From the NCBI RefSeq assembly GCF_030272615.1, contig NC_081412.1, positions 343,909,870 to 343,973,869 on the forward strand: DNA of 64,000 nucleotides. Direction: 5' to 3'. The notes under the pieces are model-generated. The model was not told where the DNA came from. It saw only the letters and a list, made by a program, of their open reading frames with translations, and made no database searches. Position numbers and translations under genes: made by a program. This document shows positions 34,725 through 48,300 of the stretch, in pieces. Every line of letters starts with the position of its first letter. Position 1 is the first letter of the stretch. The stretch is from Cryptomeria japonica (taxonomy: Eukaryota > Streptophyta > Pinopsida > Cupressales > Cupressaceae).

Positions 34725-35451
34725 TGTTCACCAAAAGTGATAACCCAAGAACACCTGCAATTGATCTATGAAGTAACCAATTCAATCTATGAAGAACTTC
34801 AGGGCTTGGACAACATGACAAGGATATGAATCCTTCTACTCTTCAGGCTCTGCAAAACCTAGGCGGGTATACCTTTGATGCTTAGAATTAAACCTATTAC
34901 ACACCTATGACAGCATCAACATAAACAGATAGATCTCACTAAAGCTCCAAAACAAGTAGTTTATTGCAGATGGGCTAGATCTACACATAAAACTCAACTA
35001 TACTTGAGCATGAGATAGATGAAACATTTCAAAACATAACACAAACTAAAGGTATACTGATTGGATTTTAAATTGGTTTGAGAACCCCTTTAATTGCAAG
35101 ATCAGTGCCTTATCCAAGGGAAACAGAGTCATACATCAAACTATAAATGAAAGCTTCGATTGCAAATCCATCTTCATTATTAAATATTCATGCATTAATG
35201 CCTTGCATAAATGCATTACTAAGATCATTCACAAAATCATCAGATCTTGAAACTATATTCCATTTTTTATGATTTATTGTAGAATTTAAATCCTTCCTTG
35301 AAGAATCCCTGCAAACAATCATAACTATCTCCTTGAGATAACAAATTTCATCCTCCTTGAGGATCTGATTTGATAAAATGGAAATACAAATCTAGAGACA
35401 ATCCTGTGTGAATTTATGTATGCCTTACATACACAAGACCCTGCAACTAAA
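34725..35451 (-). repeat. 5' LTR of the gag-only element (outer part missing)
   Basis: Same sequence as 26099-26833 with very few differences. Homology stops at 35451/26833 in the middle of an A-rich CTAAAAAC stretch, where unrelated sequence begins. Confidence 0.75.
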
Positions 35452-36424
35452 AACTCACTTCCTCTAATACTCACCCTGCACTCTATCACTCTTGGATGTC
35501 ATCCTACCGGTTCACCTCAGCTCTGTTATCTACCGGTTAAACCTTTGTTAAAACTCCTTACCATTTACACCTTTTTTACTTGTTCTCCTTCAAATAATTA
35601 GTTATAATACTCTTCTTAGTATAATCTGCACTCTGTTAGCTTAAGAACTCTCTCTAATCGCAATTATCATCATGTTTTTGATCTTTGATCTACATATTTA
35701 ATTATCTGCTTTCCCACCAAAACATAGATTCAAGCTTTGGCACACTTAGGGTTTTCTCCACCGACCCAATCCATATCAGGTCATATCGAATCTCATCTCC
35801 CAAATTGATAGCCTAAAACAATGACACACTACACGCCAAATCCTTCCTTCAAATGCATGTTTTCTATATTTGGAAAACACGACCCATCTTTCAGTCCATC
35901 ATAATAAATGTAAACAGTAGCTTCCTTCTGCAGATTAACTAATTGATCAAATATCTTGCATCGATCACAAAGACAAAGGATCTAATCTTTGCTCCTTGTT
36001 TTGCATCGATTCATATTCCTCTGTACTCCTCTCATGATTTCAGCAGTTGACATTAATATCTACCCAATCACCAACTACCTCATTGACACACCATTTATCC
36101 TCCACTACATGTATGCCACCTATTTCCTACATGTCATTATCGTTAGCATCTACCTCTCCTCACCATGTTTGTTAAGGATTAGTCACCGACAACAAACATC
36201 CTACTGGTATTTTCCTTGTACTACCAGTCTTTTACTTTTTCATACATACTCATCGGTGGACCTGTTTACTAGTTGGCATTGCACCTTCTTGCATACCGGT
36301 TGACATAAGGAGTTTATCTCTTTGCTTTCTTATGTTTGCTTACCGATGAACATCCATACTAGTAACATCTCCTACTTGCATCCTGCATACACCTTACATA
36401 TCGGTAACCATCCATACTAATGAC
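35452..36424. other. Unassigned sequence with repeated TACCGGTT motifs
   Basis: No gene. TACCGGTT or close variants occur near 35504, 35530, 36294 and 36435. The same motif recurs in the copia-rich region at 58190-60860, so this may be a relic of that element family. It replaces the outer part of the LTR at 35451. Confidence 0.4.
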
Positions 36425-36740
36425 ATGTCATACTTACCGGTTGACATCAATGGCTTGAAATGGGCAAGAAGAAAGGGAATTGGATGCTTGAAGGTATATG
36501 GGGACAGTGAGTTGGTTGTTAATCATGTGAGAAACATTTGTTTTACTAAGAATTATTTACTTAAATATTACAAGAATAGGGTATGGAGGACCTCTTGGAA
36601 GGATTTGATGTATTTAATTTGGTATCCATACCTAGGAATCAAAATAAACATGCTAATAGGTTAGCTACTATAGGAGTTGAGTTTGATGTTCCCAAAGAGA
36701 TTGTTAGTGATAAACCAAGTTGATTCTTTAAATTTATCAA
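36425..36740 (+). pseudogene. Gypsy RNase H fragment
   Basis: A segment encoding ARRKGIGCLKVYGDSELVVN is followed, after frame changes, by a KHANRLATIGVEFDVP-like end. GDSELV matches the third acidic motif of the extra RNase H at 19860-19890, and the terminal part matches the last RNase H helix. Both ends are truncated, with no RT or protease nearby. It is a short relic of a Tat-type polyprotein and has no function as it stands. The upstream start at 36425 is arbitrary. Confidence 0.65.
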
Positions 36741-37980
36741 AGGAGAAGCCAACTCTGACTATTGAAATCTCCAAGGACTTGGACCAACATATGATAAGGA
36801 TTTATGCTAATCCTTCTACACTTCGGGCTTTGCTAAACCCAGGAGGGTGATCCTTTGATGAACTTATAATCTCTATGCCATACTTATACCTTCACAAAAA
36901 TTAAGCATAAAATCTCAAATACAAGCTCAACAATAGGGAGAATTCTCAAGCATGGCAAGTCCCTCAATGATCCTCAACCTTAATGGAGTTTGATATGGTC
37001 AAAACATACAACAGTATACTTAAAATGAAATGAAATAGGGTAATAATAAATTTGTGTAACAAATATAGATGAACAAAGAAGAGAAATGAATGTAAGGACT
37101 CATAACAAACTATGGCCAGTGCCTTCTTCCATTGGGTGCTTGACTTTAAAAGATATAAATGAAATTACAATAAAATTTATGTAATAGCATGTAGATCTTA
37201 AGGAAACACTGTCTTACAATGTTTTCAATCTACAAACCTGATTTAGAATACTTATCAAATCCATAGATGAGCCCTATCACTCTATAATTACAATTCAAGC
37301 ATTTTAACTGACCCCTTAGATCAATTCATGAATAGAAAGAACATACACCATAACAGTGCACTGAGTGAAAGACACCCTTGATCACATTTCATTTAAAAGA
37401 CGATAGAATTCCATAAGGGAGAAAAATAAATCAAAATTATATTTCCTTTGAATTAATTTGGTATTTCTGTCATAAAGGCCATTTACATATAAATTATTCA
37501 ATAAATTGTAAGAAACTAGACATAAGACTTTATCTATTTCTTTGCAAAATCCTTATAATTTCTCATTTCCATCTAAAACTTGATACAGGAACTTTATGAC
37601 TCTGAATTTTTTTCAAAATTACTAAGTGCATAGACCAAATTCAGAACCTTGTCTCTTGGCCTTGAATTCCCTTTTATAGATATAAGGGAGAAAAACAAGC
37701 TATAAGCTAGAGGTGACATCTCTCATTCAAAATGACTGGTTACCCATAATTCAGTTACAAAAGGTTCTATTTAAAGAATGTCACAACCAAGACAAAATAT
37801 CTACAACTGATTCATCATAACACTTTATGCATCCTTTTTCCCTTTTGTTATTGTTGATGAAGATTTGGGATGGGCCCACCTTTCTTGTTGTTCACATCCA
37901 AAAAGTGACTCCTGCAAGGAATCAAAATTGTATGCCAGACTTCCACATCACATAGTTAGCTAACTAACTAGTTGATGTCC
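36741..37980. other. Diverged LTR-like relic
   Basis: 36775-36860 resembles 26165-26250 of the gag-only LTR (GACTTGGA..CAACAT, ATCCTTCTAC-CTTC-GGCT, AAACC-AGG-GGGT), so an older relative of that LTR family lies here. A TTGTTGTTCAC phrase near 37885 resembles that family's LTR end. No protein is recognisable. Confidence 0.45.
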
Positions 37981-38322
37981 TTATTCATCCTTTAAATAAG
38001 TATTACTCCATTCAACATATTCCTCATCTAACAAACATTTGAAAATCATAACTTCATCAACCTTTTCCCTATAAGGACTGTACTTGATTTCCACTTGATT
38101 TGCCTCCCTTTCAAAAGTTTCAAAAAATGTTCTCATGCATATTATCTTATCCATGTTGTCCTCCACCATGGCAATATCTAAATCATCACAAATCATGTCC
38201 ACTTGTGTGTTAATGACTCTTTCTTCCTCTTCTTTCCATAACTATAAGGGCTTAATTGACCCATTTTAATTCTCAATACTAGGCATAATTATCTCATTCA
38301 TCTAACCAAAAGTCCTCATCAA

Positions 38323-38349
38323 CTCTCTCTCTCTCTCTCTCTCTCTCTA
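38323..38349. repeat. (CT)n microsatellite
   Basis: About 13 CT units in a row. Confidence 0.95.
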
Positions 38350-41091
38350 TTGTTTGGCAGCATTTGGGCTCCCTACATTGATTTTACCAACAAATAAGTT
38401 GGCTGAAGTGTAGGTGGCCTTTCAACATGGTACTTTGAAGCCATTGACATTATCCTGAGCTCATTTCCCCTTTGTAACCAATTTGTGAATAAAGGAATTG
38501 CTACCTCTTTATCTTTATCAAAACTTTGAATGGCATTAAACAATAAAGAATATAAAGATTAAATACTATTCAGTCTACTGTTTGCTTTCTTATTTAAATG
38601 AGTCAACACGGAGCTGACTATCTCCCTTTTCTTATTGGCAGATTGATCTTCTGAGTCCTTTAGCTTTTGTTCCATCTCATTAATTTTTTACAAAATTTGA
38701 GCTCTTGTTGGGTCAGTAGATCTAGTGGGCTCAGGTTCATCATCAACATATGGTACTTGCAGTGCAATTGGAGTATTAGTCTCACTATCAAACTAGACCG
38801 ATGCATCTATGTGTGAAACTGGTGGAGACCTAGATAATGATGGGAACGATGCAATAGCAATGACTGAAGAAGGTTCTCCTAGTTGTCTTTGTTCAAGGAG
38901 CTGAACTTTAGTCTACAGCTCCACACATTTATGTTGAGCTGCATTATAATCATTAAAAAGATTCTCAAATTTCTTCATTAATTCCTGCTTCTCTTTAGCC
39001 TCCCTTTTCGTAGTTTCATGGGCCAATTTGGCTGTATCAATAGCTAACTTTGAGGCCTCAACATTTGATGTATCAGAGACCCTCTTTACAATGAGGATTC
39101 CTTTCAGGTTTGGATTATATCATTTATATCAAGCCTCCTAGTCCCCTATTCTAGTAACCATATCGCCAAGGTTAAATAATCATCTATAAAATCTGATCCA
39201 TTTAATACCAACCTTGCTTCTTCTTCTTAACCGAATTGTTGTCTCTTGATTTTTTGATTGCATCAAAAGCCACTACATCATCTATGTTCCACTCTGGTAG
39301 AATTAAAACACCAACCTAATTTGCAATCATTCTACCTTCATCTGCAATGATTGCTTTAAATTCCTCCATCATTTCAGTCTTGACCTCTTCTTGATTTTCT
39401 TGGTCAAACCTGTCTATTCTTTGGGTCATTCTTTCAGCACTTCTCTTCTTGTATTCATCTATTTTCACCTTCTACATCATTTGAAAGAAGGTCGAGATTT
39501 TAACAAAAGCTTCATCCTCAAGGAATTTGTTACATGCCTCCTTCCTAGCATCCCTAAAACCTCTTCCCTAAATATCCAGAGAAGTGATATCAAATTCTGG
39601 AGTGGGTGGCACACGAGGAATACCAATTTGCATTTTTGTATTTGTAATTTAAATGGTATCTTCATCCTATTGTTCTCCCATTTTCTGATCTTCTCCCTAT
39701 TCTTCAAACTATCTAGGAGTTGAAGAAGGTACATGTGGCGGTGAGGGAGTTCTGTCTAAATCTTCAAGGTCAATAATCTTGATTCCTTTTGAATATCTAA
39801 CCTGCACCTTTAGGGTTGACTCTACTTTTAGTATTTTCTTTCCTTTCCTCCTGACCAACTTCCCACTATCACTATTGCTTCCACTCTCTTCTTCGCTACT
39901 CTCCTCATCCCTTATACTTTTTATGAAAATATTACCTCTTGGAGGGGGCACAAAACTAGGTCTAGTCTCTTCCATCCCATCTATTCTATGAGGTTGAGGA
40001 GGAGGTGAGACTGGTTGTTTCATTCTCATTTGGCAAATTAGGGTTGCATCTTTAGGGGTAATAGGTGTAGGCCATTGTATTCTTCTCATCTCAACTTGGT
40101 GGCCATGGGCTTCCTCAATTTTTGTCTTCTTCTCTTTCAAAGTGATTATCAACTCATCAAAATTATTCATAACGAAATCAATTGTCAAAAAATGGAGTGA
40201 AGCTTCTTAATGGATCATAACTAGGATCCATTTTCTGTACAATTGTCCATAGCCTGTTGAAAGCTATCCACTTCTCTTTCCTCCAATCTTGAGTAGTGAG
40301 ATCAAATTCATTCCTAATTAATTATATCCTCAAAAAAATTGTGTTCATGAGGCAATGCAGCTCCCTTTATTGTTTGCTTGAAAATATTATAGAATCCCTC
40401 TGGGTCACTGTGCCTAATTACACTAACTCCCAAGTGATATGGTGCAAAGAGTTTATCAAAATCCATACATCCCCCTTCCATAATTGCAAAGTATGGAATA
40501 GCAATGTAATCGGGGAAGATAGTTTCATTGTCATTAGCTTTCAATTCCCTATCATGAATACAAGCTATCTGCCAGATGGCTTCAACACAACCTAATCTCA
40601 AAGGGACATTAAAAGGTAGCACATGTGGTTGACTAGGTAAACCATAAACTCTAATGAATGTGCTGACTAGATAGGGAATAATATACCCCCAATTATGCTC
40701 AATTTTCATGATTGGTGGCCTCTCCTTTGGTCTTAGAAAATCATGTACCTACATAGGAATCCTTGGTGGATTCACTGTAAATATTTTCCTTAATCTGGAA
40801 GCAAAACCATTATCAAATCTTACAAAATAGGCCTCATGCCTCTCCCATGACATATGCATACTCCATAGCTGCACCGATATCTCAATATTATCAATTGTCC
40901 TTCTAAGATTCATGACACCTTAAAAATAGTTTGTGTTCTTATATATGAACATATGCATTAGCAATGAGTACCAATAGAAGTTAGTGCTTAATATATTATT
41001 CTTAATATCCAATAGTCCCTCATGAATCTTATCTTCAAGATACGGTGCGAAATCAAAAACCAGTGGAAAATTAGGATGCTGAATCTGAATA

Positions 41092-41096
41092 GCCAC
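41092..41096 (+). repeat. Target-site duplication, left (GCCAC)
   Basis: The five bases before the LTR are GCCAC, and the five after the other LTR (54190-54194) are ACCAC, a single transition difference. Removing the element and one copy restores a continuous frame in the interrupted protein. Confidence 0.8.
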
Positions 41097-44005
41097 TGTG
41101 AGGCCCCACCTCGACTCAGTCTGACATTTCAATGGTTTTTATATTGAGACTATTACGGATACTTTATTTTTATGCATTTTGGATTTAGAACTTATATGAT
41201 TTCATGATTTGGATAACATTTCTATATATTGATGATTTAGTTATATGCTTTATGAGATAGAACACTACATGATTTTTGAATAAGATGAATTTGCGGTGAT
41301 AAATGTCGTTATTCAATTTGCAGAACTTTACTATGATAATAGAATTATGATGTATGTTCAAGTGTGGATCAACATTATGAGAATTAGGATGAATTGCTTA
41401 TGTGAAATTGCTTGGATAAAAGATGTATTTAAATTGTTCAGATGTAAACTCTATGCAAGTGATGATGTGTATTATTATTCCTATAATTTATATTATATGT
41501 GGATATTTGAAAGTTACTAATGTGTAAATTGAGATGTGCAGGAAGTTATCCATGTGACCATGGAAATATTATGGAGAACCAAACCTAGACCTATATATGT
41601 TCGTGAGCCAGGGTTTGTCTATTTGGAGAGACAACACCCCATTTGTGTTGTATTTTATTCATAACAGTAAATGATGCATGCGTGTTAAGTGTTATTTAAT
41701 TGATTTATGTAAAATCCACAAGAGACGATTTCATGTATTAATTTGTAAGAGTGTTTTCTTGTGTCACTTGACACGTGCGGATTTAAGTTTGAATTTTTAT
41801 TTTTGTCTCTTGGTGGGAAAGTGTTTAACTATAGCTTTTTCAATTAATGTAACGTGATGTCATAAATGCCTTGGGTAAAGAATCTTTGGGAGGGTCAACA
41901 TAGGTTTGACCCGAAAATAAACTTAATAGGGGTTTAAAAAGGGTTAAATGGACACCTAGGGGTAGTTTAATAGGGTTTCCTAAAGGCCACAAGGTATACC
42001 TAAGGGTTAGGGGTAATTTAAGGCAAGTTTCTACTCCCATGTGACCTTTTAGACACCCTAAAAATTGACTTTTCTAAGTTGTGCGAAAATTGAAATTAGA
42101 AGATTTGAACCTAGTTGTAAACCTTCCTTTTCGAATGAGAGTTCCCTTTCCCATTCTATCTTACCTTCCTCTTTAGTTTTTAGAAACTTGTGAGAACTCT
42201 CACAATGGGCTTCTTAAGCAAGAATTAAAAAATTTGTGGGTAATCACCCACTCTCCATTTTTGGAGACAAGAGAAATTTTGAAAAGAGTAGACTAGATTT
42301 TGAATAGAGAATTTTGGCTAAGGGTAGAAGGAGAAGAACCATGGAATTGGGCTGCTCATCCTCAACAAAACTAACCTACCTTTGGGCAGATTAAGGTTGG
42401 TTGCATTCTTCTCAAAATGGCTTTCTTATTGCATGTGTTTGAAAGTAACGTTGGTGTAAAAGATTTGCTTTCTTGCATGTTCTCTTGGAAATTTCATTTG
42501 ATATTTTGTGTTATGTATTGTATGTGTTTCTGGGAGTCATCAAGACCTCTTACTCTTGGGAGAGAGGAGGATCTTGTGGGTGGTAGAAGTGACAGCCCTC
42601 GAGTGAGAGACTCTCATTATGAGAGCTATCACAAGGGATTTTGTATGACCCTTGCTGCATGGCTTGTTTGCGCAATGGGGGTCATAAGAAGGTAAATAAG
42701 GCATGAATGCCTTGGGGGCCAGAAGGATTTAAGGGGTTGCTATACTTGATGTATTTGGTTTGCCATGAGGTGGCTACATGTTCTTTTTCATACTTGCAGT
42801 TCTCCTCAAGGTAATTGGTCCACTACCACCCTTAAAAAGGTCATCACCAAGGTGTGGTGCAGTGTAGCTAGGATGGGAGTGTGTTTGTATTTGTGTGCTT
42901 TCTATCCTTGGTGATTGCCTATTTGTTTCCCATCTAGGGCTTGGTTCTCTGAGCTCGGGGGTGGCTACCATCTAGCCTAGGCTAGGAGGTGAGCACTCCA
43001 TGGTCATAGCTTTGATTTAAAATGCAGGTTATCGGAAGAAAAGAATAGGACAAGTGGAAAGTTGCAGAAGTTATTTGATGCAGGAAATTATTTGTAAATG
43101 TAATTATTATTTGAGAACGTCCTCATTTATTAGAAATGAGAGACCCATTGTAAAGTGACAATAGTGTCTTTGAAATACGTTTTAAAAGTTGTAATATTTT
43201 AGTATGCTATTTATTGCAGAAAAGAAATGAGTATTCCTAAAATTGTTTTTCCAAAGTTCAAAAGAATTTTTTTATATCTGATGTGTTTATGATAAATCGA
43301 ATAGCAAGAAAGTTATTTAATTCTTATGCATTCAAAATAATATCAAAAAATAAATAAATAAATAGATTAGAGTTGCATGCATATTGAAGGCTGCAAAAAA
43401 ATCATTTAATTCTGTTTTCTGTAAATGCAGTATAGTACATTATAGATTCTGGAATATTGTCTTTTTGTTTATTTCAGAAATTAGTAACTTTGTTGTGTGA
43501 TAATTCCAAATCTTTCTTTTATTAGTTGTTGTAGATTTGTGCAATGGCTGTAAATTTATTTATTCTAAAATGATAATTCACAGTCTATTAAAGTCTATAT
43601 TAAATAAAATCTAGATTTGTCTAGTTGCTGGTAAAACTATTAAGTCTAGTCATTTATATAGCATCAAAAACTATTAAATAAGTTGCAGATTTACAGTACC
43701 TGTAGATTTAAGGTATAAGAAAAAAAAAAGAGATTTATACCCTTGTTTCATCATGTATATATATTTGAAAATATAGCTATGAGCAGTTATACACATATAT
43801 AACATTAATATATATTATATGTATAACAAAATTGCATTCATGTATGAATGCCCAATGCATATATTTCTTATAGCCAAAATATATAAAAAAATACTGATTG
43901 TTCCATGTATCTATATATGCAAATTCGTGTATATATTTGTAAATATACACATAAATATGTTTATATATACAAATACACATATTTAATACATAAATATGTA
44001 TATAT

Positions 44006-44007
<2 letters not shown>

Positions 44008-44052
<45 letters not shown>
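44008..44052. repeat. (CA)n microsatellite in the 5' LTR
   Basis: About 22 CA units. The counterpart in the 3' LTR (52961-53013) is longer, about 26 units. Confidence 0.95.
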
Positions 44053-44061
<9 letters not shown>

Positions 44062-44165
44062 TTACTGCATTTTTAAAAAGAAAAAAAAATAATAAACAAA
44101 AAAAAAATACTTATTAAAACTTTGTTTTAAAAAAAAAAAATATTTACCATGGGTTTGGGTGTCGA

Positions 44166-44315
44166 ACCCCACTGTGTGAGCACACAGTGGGCGGGCTCGT
44201 GGGTCCCCACTATGTGAACACACAGTGGGTGGTGCTGAAATGCCACCACTGTGTGATCACACAGTGGGCAGCGTCGAAGCGCCACCACTGTGTGGCCACA
44301 CAGTGGGCAGCGCCC
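44166..44315. repeat. Array of four palindromic units in the 5' LTR
   Basis: Four units of about 38 bp, each containing a palindrome of the type CCACTGTGTG-NN-CACACAGTGG with a variable centre (AG, AA, AT, GC) and a GC-rich linker (GGCGGGCTCGTGGGT or similar). Far more GC-rich than the surrounding LTR. Confidence 0.9.
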
Positions 44316-44527
44316 GACACACCCACTGCCTCTAAACAAAACGCCGCCACCATGCCATGCCCACCTGCACAAAAATAAAAGGGACAAAAAAAAAGAGGTA
44401 TAAACCCTAGCCTAGGTAGGGCTAGGGTAGAATAAATGAAGGTAAGTTTAAAAAAAATATTAAGGATTCATTTTATATTAATAAAATTAGGGATTAGAGT
44501 TTGCTTGGTTTAAAACAATTTTATTTT

Positions 44528-44570
<43 letters not shown>

Positions 44571-45183
44571 GGGTTATGAATATAAAGTGGGTAAAATATA
44601 TATATATATATATATATAATTATGTTTATATATATATATATAGGTTGAGATGATTTAAATTAAATAATTTTGGAGTTTAACTATTACAAACTTTTTAATA
44701 AATTGGGTAAGACTATTTTGGTTATGGGAAATATTTAAACTTTTTAGGACAATATTCATTTTGAGAATTAAATGGCGTCTTGACGATTTAAATTGAACAC
44801 ATTTCAACTAATGATTAAGATATAAAAAAATAAAATGTAGACATTTATAAACCAAGTGCTAGGACTAAATTAATTAGTTCTTTAAAGCATTTATTGATTA
44901 CTGAAGATTAATAGTACCCTCGCCAAATATTTTAGAGAATTTTAATTAAGTCAATTTAGTGAATAAATTCGTTGAGACAATAATAAATTCTTGGAAGATT
45001 TAATATTCCACATTAATTATATTTATTTTTCACTTACTCAAGTTAGTGATTAGAGCCAACCCTAAACATAGTTAAGACAAAACATGTTAGTGTTTTTCTC
45101 CATATTCGTAAGTTTAATATTTAAGTTATGATTTAAAAAAAAAAATTATCCCGTTCTTGCCCTAATTTTCGAGCATGACATTT

Positions 45184-45195
45184 TGGTATCAGAGC
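45184..45195 (+). promoter_or_regulatory. Primer-binding site (initiator Met tRNA type)
   Basis: TGGTATCAGAGC lies three bases after the end of the 5' LTR. It matches the 3' end of plant initiator methionine tRNA, the usual primer for chromoviruses. Confidence 0.95.
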
Positions 45196-45352
45196 AAGGT
45201 TTCCACACTAGGAACCTTACTCCACTTACGTTTCACTTTAGATTATTTAAATTATTTTTGTTAAATTGATTTTATAAGACATTTAAATTTAATTGAATTA
45301 ATATTATTCTAAAAGAAATTAGTTATTTATTTTACTTTATTTTCCTCTTAGG

Positions 45353-48300
45353 ATGCCTCTGACGACGCGACAAGCTCGCAAGCGCCGAAGGGGTCCTAGG
45401 TGTGTGCGCATAGCACGCGAAGAGGTAGCGAGGGAGGAATCGGTTCTAGAAGAGAACCCAGAAGCACCTCCCGAATAGCCAAATGAACCTAACCGAAACC
45501 TCTTAGAAACAATCCAGAACCTAATTGGCATAGTTCAGGAAAGGATTCCAGTAGAGAACCCTCAGGTTAGAAATCAGGACTCTGGGAGTCATAGATCAGT
45601 TGATAGAGAATGAAGCAGGAGCCCAGCTCCTATTCCTGTAGAGAGTCGGGGTAGAAATGAACCAGAGTCTATGCACATACCAGGACCACCTCCAGTGGTG
45701 GAACCAGTTTATTTTGAGAGAGCTCGTCGGGATCCAGGGGATCTTATCAGGGAGGTCATGCACTTCCAGCCACCATCTTTTGGAGGTTTAACCAATGGGG
45801 TAGAGGCTGAGGCATGGTTTTTGAGTCTTGAGAGGTGCTTTGCATTGCGTTCTTACGAGAGCAACCTAAAAGCACGTGTCACAGTCCATCTGTTGAGAGG
45901 GTCGGCCTCCACCTGGTGGAGACAGGAAGAGTACAAATGCAGATTAGTTACTGATACTCTCACTTGGGAGATTTTCACAGAAAGGTTCCGGGAGAGGTAC
46001 CTATCAGAACATTTCAGACAGCGTCGTATAGATGAGTTTCACGACCTCCAACAAAAGGGCTTATCAGTAACCCAATATGAGAGAAAATTCTTTGAGCTAT
46101 TACCTTATGTAGATTATCTAAAGGATGAGAAACTTCTCGTAAACTGCTTCATCAGAGGGTTAAATGCTAGTATAGTTGGGCCAGTTAGGATGTCTGCTCT
46201 AGAGAGCCTTCGGGTTGTCATGGAGAAGGCACTGATAGCCGAGGAAATTCAGGTCAAACCATAGGACAATAGGGATCGGTTTCAGAACTGAAATCCCACA
46301 CCTCAGACTTATGGATTTCAGAAACCACATTGGAAGGGAAACAACCGAAACTCACAAGGGTTCTCCAAACCTCCTCTTCCACAACAGACACCACAGAACC
46401 AGAGGTAGAAGCCTCCACAGTATCAGCAGGGCACCAAGCCCAAGCAGTGGCAGACTCAGGGACAGAGACGAGATCAGAGAGCACAGGTGTCATACACACC
46501 TCTGACAAGGACTCAGCAGTCCTCTAGGGGTGGGTACAGTGGATCTAGTAGGACAGGAGGACAGGCTTTCTCTAGGCCTCAGGGCGCCCAGTTTCAGGCA
46601 CGGGGTGCTTGCTTTACATGTGGAGCCATGGGGCATATGGCAAGGGATTGCCCTCAAGGTCAGATGGCAGGGAATCAACGGATGGCTACTTCAGAGCTGA
46701 CAATTGGTGATATGGGCAGGTCCCATAGAGTATTCGTAGCGGTTGACAACCGCTAGGCTGAGCATCAGACCATGGTCATCGAGTCTGCAGGTATGATCAA
46801 AGGTAACAATGTATCTATTTTGTTTGATTCAGGAGCTACTGACTCCTTTATATCTCCATTGGTTGTGGAGCGTTGCGGGCTAGTGGCAACTAGATAGGGT
46901 GTCAGTTGGGAAGTGGAATTAGCTTCAAGGGCTAGAGTGTTAGTGGAATCAGAGGTTAGGGCATGTCATCTGCAGATTGGCAAGACCACCACTTTAGTAG
47001 ACCTTAGAGTGACACCACTTGGATCTTACGATATCGTACTTGGCATGGATTGGCTTTATGCCCACAGAGCCAAGATGGATTGCCGCCTGAAAAGGATCGA
47101 GTGTGAGGATGATCATGGTTCGCCCATAGTTATCACCAAGATTCAGAGACCCGTGTCTCTTCGTATGATCTCCGTAATGCAGCTTAAGCGGAGCATGCGA
47201 AAGGGATGTCATCTTTTTGCTATCACTATCAGTGATAGAGGAGAAGAGGAAGAAAATGAAACATCGCTTGATGACCATCCTATCCTTAAGGGATATTCAG
47301 ATGTGTTTCCTTCAAAGTTACCTGGAATGCCACCCCGTAGAGAGATTGACTTTCATATAGACCTGGTACTAGGAACTGAGCCAGTTTCTAGAGAACCTTA
47401 TAGGATGACCACAAATGAGCTTAATGAACTCAAAATACAGCTTGAGGAACTCCTTGAGAAGGGTCATATTCATCCTAGCGTATCCCCTTGGGGTGTACTA
47501 GTCATCTTCGTTAAGAAGAAGGATGGATCTCTCTGATTATGTATGGATTATCGGCAGTTAAATAAAGTAACCATCAAGAACCGATATCCTTTGCCCAGAA
47601 TTGATGATTTATTCGACCAACTTCAGGGTGCCAAAGTCTTTTCCAAAATTGATCTGAAGTCAGGATACCATCAGCTGAGAATAGTGGAGAGTGATATCCA
47701 CAAGACCGCATTTCGCACTAGATATGGTCACTATGAGTTCATCGTAGTTCCATTCGGTCTTACGAATGCCCTAGCTATTTTTATGAGCCTCATGAATGGG
47801 GTATTCCATACATTTTTGGACCATTTTGTAATTGTATTCCTTGATGACATACATATATATTCTCAGAATGAGAAGGAGCATGAGGAGCACCTGAAATAGG
47901 TATTGCAGTGTTTGTGTGATAACCAGTTGTTTGGCAGTTTGTCAAAGTGTGCTTTCTTTCGATCAAAGGTCAAGTACCTTGGGCACGTTATTTCCAGTGA
48001 TGGGATCTTAGTTGACCCATCAAAGATTAGAGCTATTATGGATTGGCTAGTGCCAACCAGTGTGATAGAGGTCAGGAGTTTCATGGGCTTAGCAGGATAT
48101 TACCAACGTTTTGTCGAGGGATTCTCTAGAGTCGCACATCCTATTACTTCTCTTCAGCGTAAAGGGAAGAAATTTGAGTGGACAGAGAAGTGCAAGAAGG
48201 CCTTTCAAGAACTCAAGAAGGCATTTACTAGCGCTCCTATCCTTGTTGTACCAAATCCCACAGCTGACTTCATGGTTTGTACAGATGCTTCACTAGAGGG

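Larger units (their letters stand above)
26099..35451 (-). mobile_element. Gag-only (non-autonomous) LTR element, minus strand
   Basis: Two copies of a segment of about 730 bp, at 26099-26833 and 34725-35451, lie in the same orientation. Minus-strand reading gives 5' LTR portion (right), primer-binding site at 34717-34700, a leader of about 1.1 kb, an intact gag frame (33574-30860), a 3-4 kb region without pol, and the 3' LTR (left). No protease, RT or integrase is visible. The outer part of the right LTR is missing at 35452, and the left LTR probably extends further right than 26833. Confidence 0.75.
37981..41096 (-). pseudogene. Unrecognised protein, C-terminal part (split by gypsy insertion)
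   Basis: On the minus strand this continues the frame that starts at 54915, after the insertion at 41097-54189. The frame enters at 41096 and goes on through 40920, 40709-40314 and 40188-39709 with a few stops and a frameshift near 40190. Recognisable stretches are a Tyr/Phe-rich globular part (NFPLVFDFAPYLEDK; WGYIIPYLVSTFIRVYGLP; LFAPYHLGVSVIRHSDPEG), then a basic and Pro/Ser-rich part (PVSPPPQPHRIDGMEE; SSEEESGSNSDSGKLVRRKG). Downstream open stretches (38202-37981, charged) may be its C-terminus. I do not recognise the family. It could be the protein of a non-autonomous element, because an LTR-like relic lies just downstream, or a dead host gene. Confidence 0.55.
41097..45180 (+). repeat. 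5' LTR (4084 bp) of the Tekay-like element
   Basis: Begins TGTGAGGCCCCACC and ends CGAGCATGACA just before the primer site. Contains a (CA)n run at 44008-44052, (TA)n runs at 44530-44565 and 44598-44640, and a GC-rich palindrome array at 44166-44315. Open frames inside (for example 42417-42695) also occur in the other LTR only because the LTRs are duplicates. Confidence 0.95.

Noticed and set aside
42417-42695. 92-codon frame repeated at 51461-51766, resembling a conserved gene
   Set aside because: It is conserved only because the two LTRs are duplicates. It has no known motif.
43777-44117. Cys/Val and Thr/His-rich frames
   Set aside because: Translations of a CA microsatellite.
44166-44315. 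CRISPR-like array of palindromic repeats
   Set aside because: Linkers are repeats too, not unique spacers. It is a tandem duplication inside a plant LTR and there are no cas genes.
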